NCBI RefSeq assembly: GCF_963970025.1
Contig: NZ_OZ018776.1
Coordinates: forward strand, 124,001-188,000
Reading direction: 5' to 3'
Length of the DNA: 64,000 nt
Source of the DNA: Rickettsia helvetica
GTDB lineage: Bacteria > Pseudomonadota > Alphaproteobacteria > Rickettsiales > Rickettsiaceae
In this document: positions 57,498-64,000 of the stretch, piece after piece
How positions within the stretch are numbered: the stretch's first letter is position 1
Layout: each line of letters opens with the position of its first letter
The notes under the pieces: model-generated
What the model saw: the letters and a program-made list of their open reading frames with translations, nothing else
The model's database searches: none
What the model was told of the DNA's origin: nothing
Translations under genes and position numbers: made by a program

Positions 57498-57719
57498 CTA
57501 CTTTTTGATCTTAAATAATCTAATAGAAGATATAATAGAAATTATTCCGCTTTGCATAAGAAAATAAAATTCCGTACTATCCGAACAATAACAATAATTA
57601 GCAATAATTATTAAAACTAAACCTAGAATATTAAAAAAATAGACAAATGGTTTGCCATAAGATTTCTCTTCTTGCTTAATGCTACTGTTTAATAATTCAT
57701 ATATTAGAGATTTTAACAT
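57498..57719 (-). CDS. Small membrane protein
   Basis: I use the start MLKSLIYELLNSSIKQEEKS at 57719 (73 residues) because it lies just after the upstream gene's stop. The frame open from 57785 is overlap with that gene. It has two hydrophobic helices (VYFFNILGLVLIIIANYCYC and FYFLMQSGIISIISSI). No family is recognised. A position after an ElaB/YqjD-like gene suggests joint expression. Confidence 0.6.
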   Translation of the reverse strand: MLKSLIYELLNSSIKQEEKSYGKPFVYFFNILGLVLIIIANYCYCSDSTEFYFLMQSGIISIISSIRLFKIKK

Positions 57720-57727
57720 TGAATTAC

Positions 57728-58011
57728 CTATTTCATAAGAATAGCGAGCAATACGCCTGCACCAAAAGCGTAGGCGAGACTCCACAAAGGGTGGTCACGT
57801 GTCGACTCACATAAATCCGCTACATTAGCTTTACCTTTATCCATTCCTTTATCTTTATAATATTCCATAACGGATGATAAATTACCTAACTGCTCATCAA
57901 GAATATCTCCGGATTTACCTTTTAAATTACGTAATCTTGACACTAAGCTTTCAATATCTTTTTGATACCTTCGACATCTTCTTTAGCAGAGTTTGAATTT
58001 GATTCTTTCAT
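57728..58011 (-). pseudogene. DUF883 (ElaB/YqjD-like) protein, frameshifted near its start
   Basis: Starts MKESNSNSAKEDVEGIKK at 58011. An A-run near 57960 is one base short, and the frame then resumes DIESLVSRLRNLKGKSGDIL. It ends with the family's RDHPLWSLAYAFGAGVLLAI membrane segment (ribosome-binding inner-membrane proteins in E. coli). It would be about 94 residues. Alternatively translation starts at MSRLRNLKGK (57943, 71 residues) and the protein is functional with a shorter N-terminus. Confidence 0.7.
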
Positions 58012-58148
58012 AATTTACTCCTTTATTAGTTTATATTTTGTTAAGCAAAGTAATTTGCTTACAATTATAGGATACTCCTCTTATAAGCACTTTACAATAG
58101 CTTAAATAACATTATTGAAATAAATTTATGAGATTTTAAAATAAAAAA

Positions 58149-58172
58149 AACCGAATCCAGAATAGATTCGGT
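58149..58172 (-). terminator. Terminator of the sspB-rnhA-NDUFA12-mlaD strand
   Basis: On the minus strand the stem AACCGAATC/GATTCGGTT around TATTCTG is followed by a T-rich run (TTTTTTTTAT). It lies 18 bases after the mlaD stop. Confidence 0.9.
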
Positions 58173-58189
58173 TGAATTTTAGAGAGTTT

Positions 58190-58639
58190 TTACTTACTAC
58201 CAAATGAAGAAACAATTTTATTAATTAATGATTCAATATTAATTGTTGATTGAGTATATCTTATCTCTTCATTAGCCGCTAAATTTTCATCGTCATTACC
58301 CGGTACAATTGAAATATATTTACCTCCAAGTAATCCGCTGGTGACTACTTGGGCTTTAGAATCTTTAGGTATTTTAACATCATCATTAATATTTAGATAT
58401 ACACTTGCATAAAAGCTATTTGGATCTAAAGTAATTTTCTTTACACTACCGATTTTTATACCTGAGATCATTACGTCGCTTCCGACTGCTATACCCTCTG
58501 CACTCTGAAAATTAGCAGTTACCTGATAACCTTTTAAGCTAGTTATAGAACTACCTGTTTTGTAGGCAAAAATCAAAAATAGCAAAGCAATAATTAATAC
58601 TACAAAGCCAATAATTGTCTCAATAATGTTCTGTTTCAT
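58190..58639 (-). CDS. mlaD: MCE-family phospholipid transport protein MlaD
   Basis: Binds phospholipids in the Mla envelope transport complex. The 149 residues have an N-terminal membrane anchor (about residues 8-27) and one MCE domain. The domain contains YQVTANFQSAEGIAVGSDVM, SGIKIGSVKKITLDP and VTSGLLGGKYISIVPG. MlaEF genes are not adjacent. GGAT-less AT-rich leader; the start follows the NDUFA12-like gene by 24 bases. Confidence 0.92.
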   Translation of the reverse strand: MKQNIIETIIGFVVLIIALLFLIFAYKTGSSITSLKGYQVTANFQSAEGIAVGSDVMISGIKIGSVKKITLDPNSFYASVYLNINDDVKIPKDSKAQVVTSGLLGGKYISIVPGNDDENLAANEEIRYTQSTINIESLINKIVSSFGSK

Positions 58640-58663
58640 TGTTTTTTTATATTTTATAATTAA

Positions 58664-59083
58664 TTACGGTTGCCATCTATTATATTTAAGATTTGATGTT
58701 TTAGATGCCTTTTTAGCTATTTTATTATTAGACATTCCAAACTTCGCTTCTAGAGGTAATTTAGACGTCGATCCAGTACTCGCATCCTCACGTATGTCTG
58801 TCTCTCCTTTAAATTCCTCTCTATAAGCTGGTTTGGAAAGATATCTATTCTTTTGCCACGGAAAAAGCTGAATATTTTTTGGTATCTCATTTACTAAATG
58901 ATGTAACCAAGCGTGCCAACTTGGCGGAATTTTTGTAGGTTCATTTACATTTTTATAAATAATAAACCTCCTTGGACGCCTTAAATAATCAACATTACGG
59001 CTTTCATAATATTGATTCAAAAACTCATCTTCTCCTACTTTTTTGTGAAAAAAAGTAATAAAAAACTTATCTATCCACGACAT
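58664..59083 (-). CDS. NDUFA12-like complex I accessory protein with RPE1 insertion
   Basis: A 139-residue homologue of the mitochondrial B17.2 subunit. It has RNVDYLRRPRRFIIYKNVNE, PTKIPPSWHAWLHHLVNEIP, FPWQKNR, and the family's C-terminal KYNRWQP. Between PWQKNRYL and the tail, residues about 82-117 come from a shortened RPE1: REEFKGETDIREDASTGSTS then KLPLEAKFG. The usual central TERSTAAY part is deleted in frame. Its start overlaps rnhA's end by 13 bases. Confidence 0.88.
   Translation of the reverse strand: MSWIDKFFITFFHKKVGEDEFLNQYYESRNVDYLRRPRRFIIYKNVNEPTKIPPSWHAWLHHLVNEIPKNIQLFPWQKNRYLSKPAYREEFKGETDIREDASTGSTSKLPLEAKFGMSNNKIAKKASKTSNLKYNRWQP
58735..58838 (-). repeat. Shortened in-frame RPE1 in the NDUFA12-like gene
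   Basis: Arms TTCCAAAC and GTTTGGAA plus the internal AGGTAATTT/AAATTCCTC pair. It is about 104 bases, roughly 40 less than a full RPE1, with the middle missing and the frame kept. Confidence 0.9.
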
Positions 59084-59529
59084 TTTAAAATTTCTATAGC
59101 AGTTTCTCTTCCTTGCGCTGCAAGTTTATCGGCAGCAATATTACCGCTATTATTTGCATGACCTTTTACCCATTTCCAAATAATAGTATGTTTACTCAAT
59201 TCTGCGTATAATTTTTGCCATAAATCGGCATTTTTAACGGGTTCATTGTTGCTTTTACACCAATTATTTTTTACCCAATTATGAATCCAAGCGGTAATTC
59301 CTTGTTGCAAATATTTACTATCGGTATAAATCTCAACGTTACAAGATTTTTTCAAAATCCTCAATGCTTCAAGTGCTGCCATAATTTCCATACGATTATT
59401 AGTCGTATCTAACTCATACCCAAATATTTCTTTGCTAGTATCATTAAATTGAAGCAAAGCTCCCCATCCTCCGGGACCAGGATTACCTGCACATGCACCA
59501 TCAGTATATATAACTACTTTTGAATCCAT
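59071..59529 (-). CDS. rnhA: Ribonuclease HI
   Basis: Degrades RNA in RNA-DNA hybrids. The 152 residues carry the catalytic set: Asp10 in YTDGACAGNPGPGGWG, Glu in NNRMEIMAALEAL, Asp in EIYTDSKYL, and the last Asp in NIAADKLAAQGRETA. WKWVKGHANN supplies the flexible histidine loop. It lies 9 bases after sspB and overlaps the next gene. Confidence 0.96.
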   Translation of the reverse strand: MDSKVVIYTDGACAGNPGPGGWGALLQFNDTSKEIFGYELDTTNNRMEIMAALEALRILKKSCNVEIYTDSKYLQQGITAWIHNWVKNNWCKSNNEPVKNADLWQKLYAELSKHTIIWKWVKGHANNSGNIAADKLAAQGRETAIEILKCRG

Positions 59530-59538
59530 ATATGGGCA

Positions 59539-60018
59539 TTAACTAGGCTTAGGTTTAGAAGAGTTACGAAACTTATCTAACATTATAACATTTGGATTTG
59601 GAGATAATGAAGTTTTATAACTTTTATTATTACTTATTTCCTCTTCATGTTGGTGATTTTCTTGTATATTTAACGACTGATTAAAAGTTAGACTGTAATT
59701 ATTATTGGAATCAACAAAGCTAATAAGTGCATCAAAAGGTACGTAAATTATTTCTTTAACACCGTCAAAACTTACCGTTAAAGAAAAGCCTGTATCATTT
59801 ACTATTAAATTTTCAAACTGATATTGCAGTACTATTGTTATCTGTTTTGGATATGCCTGTTTAACTTTTGAAGGTAAAATTACCGCAGGGTTATCGGTTC
59901 TGTACGATATGTATATTAACTGATCCCAATATAAATTTTCATGCTGAATTTTTGTTAGAATTTTTTTCACAAATTCTAGTATAGATTCATTCACAAATTT
60001 TTTATATTCAATATTCAT
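59539..60018 (-). CDS. sspB: SspB-like ClpXP adaptor protein
   Basis: Alphaproteobacterial SspB (DUF1321 type), 159 residues. It has a folded N-terminal domain (LYWDQLIYISYRTDNPAVIL, ITIVLQYQFENLIV, IIYVPFDALISFVD) and a C-terminal tail with VIMLDKFRNSSK, which matches the ClpX-tethering segment. In Caulobacter the homologue delivers ssrA-tagged proteins to ClpXP. The ssrA gene begins about 230 bases upstream on the same strand. Confidence 0.88.
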   Translation of the reverse strand: MNIEYKKFVNESILEFVKKILTKIQHENLYWDQLIYISYRTDNPAVILPSKVKQAYPKQITIVLQYQFENLIVNDTGFSLTVSFDGVKEIIYVPFDALISFVDSNNNYSLTFNQSLNIQENHQHEEEISNNKSYKTSLSPNPNVIMLDKFRNSSKPKPS

Positions 60019-60084
60019 ATGAGAAAAATAAAATATACACTCTAAAAATAAAAATAGGTAGACGAAGTTTAATTTGAACAGTTT

Positions 60085-60205
60085 ACGTCATTGCGAGGAA
60101 AAACTGTAAGTTTTGACGAAGCAATCCAGTAAAAAATGCTAAAAATTAGCATTTTTTTTATTATTTTCTGGATTGTCGCACTCCTTTCAGTCGCTCGCAA
60201 TGACG
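60085..60205. repeat. Dispersed TCATTGCGAG-type palindrome between ssrA and sspB
   Basis: CGTCATTGCGAGGAAAAAC and TCGCTCGCAATGACG arms, with AAGCAATCCAGTAAAAAATG and a matching inner arm (ATTTTCTGGATTGTCGC). It probably forms a hairpin in any ssrA-sspB read-through transcript. Confidence 0.87.
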
Positions 60206-60244
60206 ATATCAACCGTTTTTAGGCAATACCAATTTTTCAAATTA

Positions 60245-60690
60245 AACGAGTATACGCGAGGGTTTTTCTGTTGCCCGGCAAACCCCCAAGCCGCGTAGGA
60301 TTAAGCTGCAGCTAAAGCTGGAGCACCTACATAACGATTATTATCGTTTGCATTTCTTTGTTTTGACCCATATGGCAAAAACCATCGGCGGAATCATCCC
60401 GAGTAAAAGCAATTTTTTTATTAGGCACGTCGATCCTATTTCGCCCCCATAAAATACTTGATGAACTTCGTATTGTCTACTCTTTAAGAATTATTACATC
60501 TAAATGACGCAGCTAATTAAAGAGGAATTTGAAGAAGACACGGAACGCAGAACCGCAGCATACACTTAGTACGTGAGGATTCGAGTACCGGATCGACGTA
60601 CAAATTACCTTTAGGAGCAAGTTATTTAGAAAGTTTTGGTGGAGGCGTCGGGTACTGCCCCCGAGTCCGTAACCTCTATTCTAAATTACG
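60245..60690 (-). ncRNA. ssrA: Permuted two-piece tmRNA with an RPE1 in its spacer
   Basis: Rescues stalled ribosomes by adding a degradation tag. On the minus strand the acceptor piece comes first (about 60687-60637). It has T-arm TCGGG-GGCAGTA-CCCGA, then CGCCTCC, A and an encoded CCA. The discarded spacer follows (60636-60449), with RPE1 at 60500-60629. Then comes the coding piece, starting GGGGGCGAAATAGGATCGAC at 60448. GGGGGCG pairs with CGCCTCC, giving the G3-U70 alanine identity pair. The tag frame at 60351-60301 encodes ANDNNRYVGAPALAAA, then TAA. The order (acceptor before coding) is the known alphaproteobacterial permutation. Confidence 0.94.
60500..60629 (+). repeat. RPE1 in the intervening segment of ssrA
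   Basis: The RPE1 core (AAAGAGGAATTTGAAGAAGA and the AAATTACCTTTAGGAGCAAG end) with outer arms CTAAAT/ATTTAG. It lies wholly between the acceptor piece (ends 60637) and the coding piece (starts 60448), so it should be removed when the tmRNA matures. Its orientation is opposite to ssrA. Confidence 0.9.
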
Positions 60691-60837
60691 TTTATTACTA
60701 TAGCTATATTAGCACCAAATATTATGCCTTAATTTGATTAAAATGTAAAGGTCAAATAAGAATTCTAGATTTATATTAAAAATGGACTTATATTATTTGT
60801 ATACTTATAATAAATATTACTTTTTGAAAAATATTTT

Positions 60838-61650
60838 ATGCTACCAAATCTTGGAATTATCGCCGGCAGAGGTTCATTACCTTACTTAATAGCAGGTAAT
60901 TATACAAAGCAAGGCGGCAGTTGTTATATAGCGGCAATTAAAGACGAGGCCGATATAGATCAAATTAAAAATTTTGAATATAAGCTTTTTAAAATAGGCA
61001 TGGTCGGAGAAGCTATTAAATATTTTAAGGAGCATAACGTAAAAAATATTATTTTTATCGGCGGAATTAATAGACCGAATTTTAAAAATTTAGCCGTAGA
61101 TAAAATAGGCGGTTTATTGCTTTTCACAATAGTTGGACAAAAAATTCGAGGAGATGATAGTTTGCTAAAAACAGTAGCAGATTTTTTTGAAAGTTACGGT
61201 TTCAAGGTAATTTCAAGTAATGAAATATATAAAAATCAACAAGGTGACTCCAATATTATAACCGATACTAACCCTACAAGTTCAGATAAAAATGATATCG
61301 AGCTTGGAATAAAATTATTAAATCATCTAAGTTCATTCGACATTGCACAATCTGTTATAGTTGAAAGTGCCTACATACTTGGTATAGAGGCTGCCGAAGG
61401 AACGGATAATTTAATAACGAGATGTGCAGATTTGCGTAAAAATCCTTATGGAGGAGTATTAGTAAAAATACCGAAATTAGGTCAAGATAATAGGCTAGAT
61501 ATGCCGACGATCGGTCCTAATACTATAAAGAATCTTGCTCAATATAATTACAAAGGAGTAGCTATTCAGAAAAATAACGTAATTATAGTCGAAGAAGAAT
61601 TAACTATAAAACTCGCTAATGAATATAAAATTTTTATAACAAAATGTTAG
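60838..61650 (+). CDS. lpxI: UDP-2,3-diacylglucosamine pyrophosphatase LpxI
   Basis: Releases UMP from UDP-2,3-diacylglucosamine in lipid A synthesis; it replaces LpxH in many alphaproteobacteria. It has 270 residues, an N-terminal Rossmann-like part (LGIIAGRGSLPYLIAGNYTK) and the C-terminal DUF1009 domain (SVIVESAYILGIEAAEGTDN, VLVKIPKLGQDNRLDMPTIG). It overlaps coaE by 7 bases. Confidence 0.94.
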   Translation: MLPNLGIIAGRGSLPYLIAGNYTKQGGSCYIAAIKDEADIDQIKNFEYKLFKIGMVGEAIKYFKEHNVKNIIFIGGINRPNFKNLAVDKIGGLLLFTIVGQKIRGDDSLLKTVADFFESYGFKVISSNEIYKNQQGDSNIITDTNPTSSDKNDIELGIKLLNHLSSFDIAQSVIVESAYILGIEAAEGTDNLITRCADLRKNPYGGVLVKIPKLGQDNRLDMPTIGPNTIKNLAQYNYKGVAIQKNNVIIVEEELTIKLANEYKIFITKC

Positions 61651-62216
61651 CAATAGGTATTACCGGTAGCTATGCATCGGGCAAAACTTTTATTTTAGAT
61701 TATTTAGCAGAAAAAGGATATAAAACTTTTTGTGCCGATAGATGCATAAAAGAATTATATCAAGATATAGCTTTGCAAACTCAAATCTTAAAATTACTAC
61801 CTGAGCTTGAGTATTTCAATATTGGAAAAATCAGTAATTTAATTTACAATAACGACCTATCTAGAGAGAAATTACAAAATTTTATTTACCCATTACTAAT
61901 AGATAAACTCATTTTATTTAAAAAAGAAAACGTTAATTCCAAATTTGGTTTTGCTGAAATACCTCTGCTTTATGAAGCTAAATTTGATAAATATTTTGAT
62001 TTTGTCGTAACAATATACTGCTCTGAAGAAATAAGAATGCAAAGAGCGATAACGAGATCTTCGTTTGATATAGAAATTTATAATAAAATCAAAGAAATTC
62101 AACTATCACAAGAGAGCAAAATAGCAAAAGCAGATTTTGCTATAAATAGCGGCGTTGATATGTTAGACTTGGAAAAACAAATAGCGAAGCTAATAAAGGA
62201 TTTGGAAGTAAGATAA
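61644..62216 (+). CDS. coaE: Dephospho-CoA kinase
   Basis: The last step of coenzyme A synthesis. It has 190 residues, a P-loop (GITGSYASGKTF, about residues 4-15; the usual G-IGSGKS is relaxed here), CADRCIKELY, and EIPLLYEAKFDKYFDFVVTI with the lid arginine in EIRMQRAITR. It follows lpxI with an overlapping start. Confidence 0.92.
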   Translation: MLAIGITGSYASGKTFILDYLAEKGYKTFCADRCIKELYQDIALQTQILKLLPELEYFNIGKISNLIYNNDLSREKLQNFIYPLLIDKLILFKKENVNSKFGFAEIPLLYEAKFDKYFDFVVTIYCSEEIRMQRAITRSSFDIEIYNKIKEIQLSQESKIAKADFAINSGVDMLDLEKQIAKLIKDLEVR

Positions 62217-62218
62217 TT

Positions 62219-62420
62219 CTTGTCATTGCGAGGAAATTACGGTCTTGTTGCATGAAACGAAAAACGCATTCGATATCATACCGTGGCTTGACCACGGTAT
62301 CCAGAAAAATAACTTGATAATACTAATATTATTAGTATTTTTAACTGGATCCTGCGATCAAGTCGCGGGATGACAGAGGGGGAAGTGAGCCATGCAATAA
62401 CATCCGCTCACAATGACGAT
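62219..62420. repeat. Dispersed palindromic repeat cluster between coaE and dnaQ
   Basis: TTGTCATTGCGAGGAAATTA at the left; CATACCGTGGCTTGACCACG and GATCAAGTCGCGGGATGACA arms of a second palindrome; then AACATCCGCTCACAATGACG at the right. One palindrome family lies nested inside the other. Confidence 0.82.
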
Positions 62421-62445
62421 TTTAAAGACTAATAAAGGATTTGGA

Positions 62446-63135
62446 ATGTCGAGTTTAAGAGAAATAATTTTAGATACCGAAACTACGGGACTTGACCCAC
62501 GACAAGGTCATCGAATCGTTGAGATCGGTGCTATTGAGATGGTAAATAAGGTATTAACAGGCAGGAATTTTCATTCTTATATTAATCCTGAGCGAGATAT
62601 GCCGTTTGAGGCTTATAGAATTCATGGCATATCCGGCGAATTTTTAAAAGACAAACCTCTATTTCATACAATAGCCGACGATTTTTTAGAGTTTATTTCA
62701 GATAGCAAACTTATTATTCATAATGCTCCTTTCGATATTAAATTTCTAAATCACGAATTATCATTATTAAAAAGAACCGAAATTAAACTCTTGGAACTAG
62801 CAAATACTATTGATACTTTAGTGATGGCTAGAAGTATGTTTCCAGGCTCAAAATATAATCTTGATGCATTATGTAAAAGATTTAAAGTTGATAATTCAGG
62901 TAGGCAGTTTCACGGGGCTTTGAAAGATGCGGCATTACTTGCAGAAGTATATGTAGAGCTAATGGGCGGTAGACAATCCGCTTTTAAAATGATTGATAAA
63001 TCTGCCGGAATAAATAATTTAACCACTAATCAAGTAAATAACAAAACAGAGCAAACGACTATCGTTATTAAACCTACAAAAGAAGAGCTGCAAAAACATA
63101 AAGAATTCCTAAGCAAGATTTTAATACCGGCTTAA
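62446..63135 (+). CDS. dnaQ: DNA polymerase III epsilon subunit (3'-5' exonuclease)
   Basis: Proofreading subunit of the replicative polymerase. The 230 residues carry the DEDDh set: EIILDTETTGLD (Asp, Glu), IIHNAPFDIKFLNHEL (Asp), and FHGALKDAALLAEVY (His, Asp). I choose MSSLREIILDTE at 62446 because AAAGGATTTGG precedes it. The longer frame from 62413 starts inside the repeat and adds a non-conserved 11 residues. Confidence 0.94.
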   Translation: MSSLREIILDTETTGLDPRQGHRIVEIGAIEMVNKVLTGRNFHSYINPERDMPFEAYRIHGISGEFLKDKPLFHTIADDFLEFISDSKLIIHNAPFDIKFLNHELSLLKRTEIKLLELANTIDTLVMARSMFPGSKYNLDALCKRFKVDNSGRQFHGALKDAALLAEVYVELMGGRQSAFKMIDKSAGINNLTTNQVNNKTEQTTIVIKPTKEELQKHKEFLSKILIPA

Positions 63136-63154
63136 AATTGGGGTTGTTGTAACC

Positions 63155-63246
63155 CTTGTCATACCGCGACTTGATCGCGGTATCTAATAAAACAATCAGT
63201 AACGGTATATTTCTAGAGATACCGCGGTTGTAGCCGCGGTATGATA
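63155..63246. repeat. Dispersed CATACCGCG-type palindrome between dnaQ and surf1
   Basis: TGTCATACCGCGACTTGATC and GCCGCGGTATGATA arms, with GGTATCTA and AGATACCGCGG inner arms. It ends 20 bases before the surf1 ATG. Confidence 0.85.
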
Positions 63247-63266
63247 AAAGGACATTAAACTTAACC

Positions 63267-63962
63267 ATGACTAACAAAACTAATTTAACAAATTTCTTTG
63301 TACTTATAACTTTTACAATACTTATCTCCTTAGGCTTTTGGCAGCTTGGTCGATTAAAAGAAAAGAAATTATTCTTAGCCTCAATGCAAGCTAATCTAAC
63401 CTCACCTGCAATTAATTTAGCAGAAATTCAAGACGGTTTATCTTATCACAAAGTAAAAATTACCGGTCAATTTTTGCCTAATAAAGACATATATTTATAT
63501 GGTAGAAGGTTAATGTCGAGTGAAAAAGACGGATATTATTTAGTGACTCCTTTTAAAACCATAGAAGATAAAGTTATTTTAGTAGCACGAGGTTGGTTTA
63601 GTAATCGCAATAAAAATATTATCACGCAGGCGACCAATGATCAAAAACATGAAATAATCGGCGTTACTATGCCATCTGAAAAAACTCGTAGCTACTTACC
63701 TGCTAATGATATAAAAAATAATGTGTGGCTAACGTTAGATTTAAAAGCAGCATCCGACGCTTTAGGGTTAAATCTAGAGAATTTTTATATTATTGAGGAA
63801 GGAAAAGATATTAGTAATCTAGATATTGTACTGCCGCTTTCGATCAATCATTTAGCAGCTATTAGAAACGACCATTTAGAATATGCCTTAACTTGGTTTG
63901 GACTTGCTATTGCCTTAATCGTAATATATGTGATTTATCGGCGTAATGTCATTCCTGCGTAG
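63267..63962 (+). CDS. SURF1-family cytochrome oxidase assembly protein
   Basis: Helps insert heme a into cytochrome c oxidase. The 231 residues have two membrane helices, one at the N-terminus (FFVLITFTILISLGFWQLG) and one at the C-terminus (YALTWFGLAIALIVIYVIYR). Between them are GRRLMSSEKDGYYLVTPF, VARGWFS and LPLSINHLAAIRNDHLEYAL. The last residues and the stop (NVIPA, TAG) are supplied by a dispersed repeat that begins at about 63946. Confidence 0.93.
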   Translation: MTNKTNLTNFFVLITFTILISLGFWQLGRLKEKKLFLASMQANLTSPAINLAEIQDGLSYHKVKITGQFLPNKDIYLYGRRLMSSEKDGYYLVTPFKTIEDKVILVARGWFSNRNKNIITQATNDQKHEIIGVTMPSEKTRSYLPANDIKNNVWLTLDLKAASDALGLNLENFYIIEEGKDISNLDIVLPLSINHLAAIRNDHLEYALTWFGLAIALIVIYVIYRRNVIPA

Positions 63963-64000
63963 AGATCAGTTTTTCGTCATTGCGAGGAAATTACGCAAGT
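63946..64000. repeat. Dispersed repeat at the window edge
   Basis: AATGTCATTCCTGCGTAGAG followed by CGTCATTGCGAGGAAATTAC. It starts inside the surf1 3' end and runs off the window. Confidence 0.75.

Noticed and set aside
19785..63246. A CRISPR array made of the many repeats
   Set aside because: The repeats are palindromic, scattered and of several families, without regular spacers or cas genes.

Overview
The window is AT-rich DNA from an obligate intracellular alphaproteobacterium of the genus Rickettsia, most likely the spotted-fever or transitional group. The evidence is an OmpB surface autotransporter (sca5), six copies of the coding Rickettsia palindromic element RPE1, many shorter dispersed palindromes, a permuted two-piece tmRNA, split spoT genes, and housekeeping genes interleaved with genes caught in decay. 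Species cannot be fixed from the sequence alone.

Layout. 1-3.9 kb: metG (partial) and tmk, a ProP-like transporter, ubiA. 3.9-6.2 kb: two decaying nuclease genes (a DUF1016 type and an Rpn type carrying an RPE1). 6.2-11.6 kb: valS, a tandem licD pair and a frameshifted AAA/DUF4143 ATPase. 11.7-19.8 kb: a frameshifted ankyrin-like gene, intact rmuC, then broken genes (glycosyltransferase 25, a Rickettsia-type hypothetical with RPE1, an SDR-DoxX fusion, DUF2269). 20-29.8 kb: clpX, a GNAT acetyltransferase, hicA-hicB-queC, tRNA-His, an ABC exporter, a small secreted repeat protein, a Bcr-type drug transporter, and lolC-lolD. 29.8-32 kb: a decayed effector-like gene ending in a CE-clan (Ulp1-like) cysteine protease domain. 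32-43 kb: a CorC/HlyC protein, ccmF with four in-frame repeat insertions, an NB-ARC/TPR remnant, and ompB with a clear terminator. 43-50 kb: a RelA/SpoT synthetase fragment, nagZ, a broken IHF-like gene with a MerR-type gene, two broken coiled-coil genes, bcp, lpxL-lpxK, and remnants of an M23 peptidase and of RhuM genes. 51-57 kb: ligA, a YefM-YoeB pair, tgt and a frameshifted SpoT hydrolase half. 57.5-64 kb: membrane proteins, mlaD, an NDUFA12-like complex I accessory protein with RPE1, rnhA, sspB, ssrA with RPE1 in its discarded spacer, lpxI-coaE, dnaQ and surf1.

How the genes work together. LpxI, LpxK and LpxL build lipid A, LolCD export lipoproteins and MlaD handles envelope phospholipids. 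The ssrA tag, SspB adaptor and ClpX unfoldase of the trans-translation pathway are all present, with ssrA and sspB adjacent. QueC and Tgt both serve queuosine modification. CcmF and SURF1 serve cytochrome c and cytochrome oxidase assembly.

The dominant theme is palindromic repeats entering genes. In ccmF, the NDUFA12-like gene and the ProP-like gene the inserted DNA is translated in frame. In ssrA it sits in RNA that is excised. Elsewhere the repeats sit inside genes already broken.
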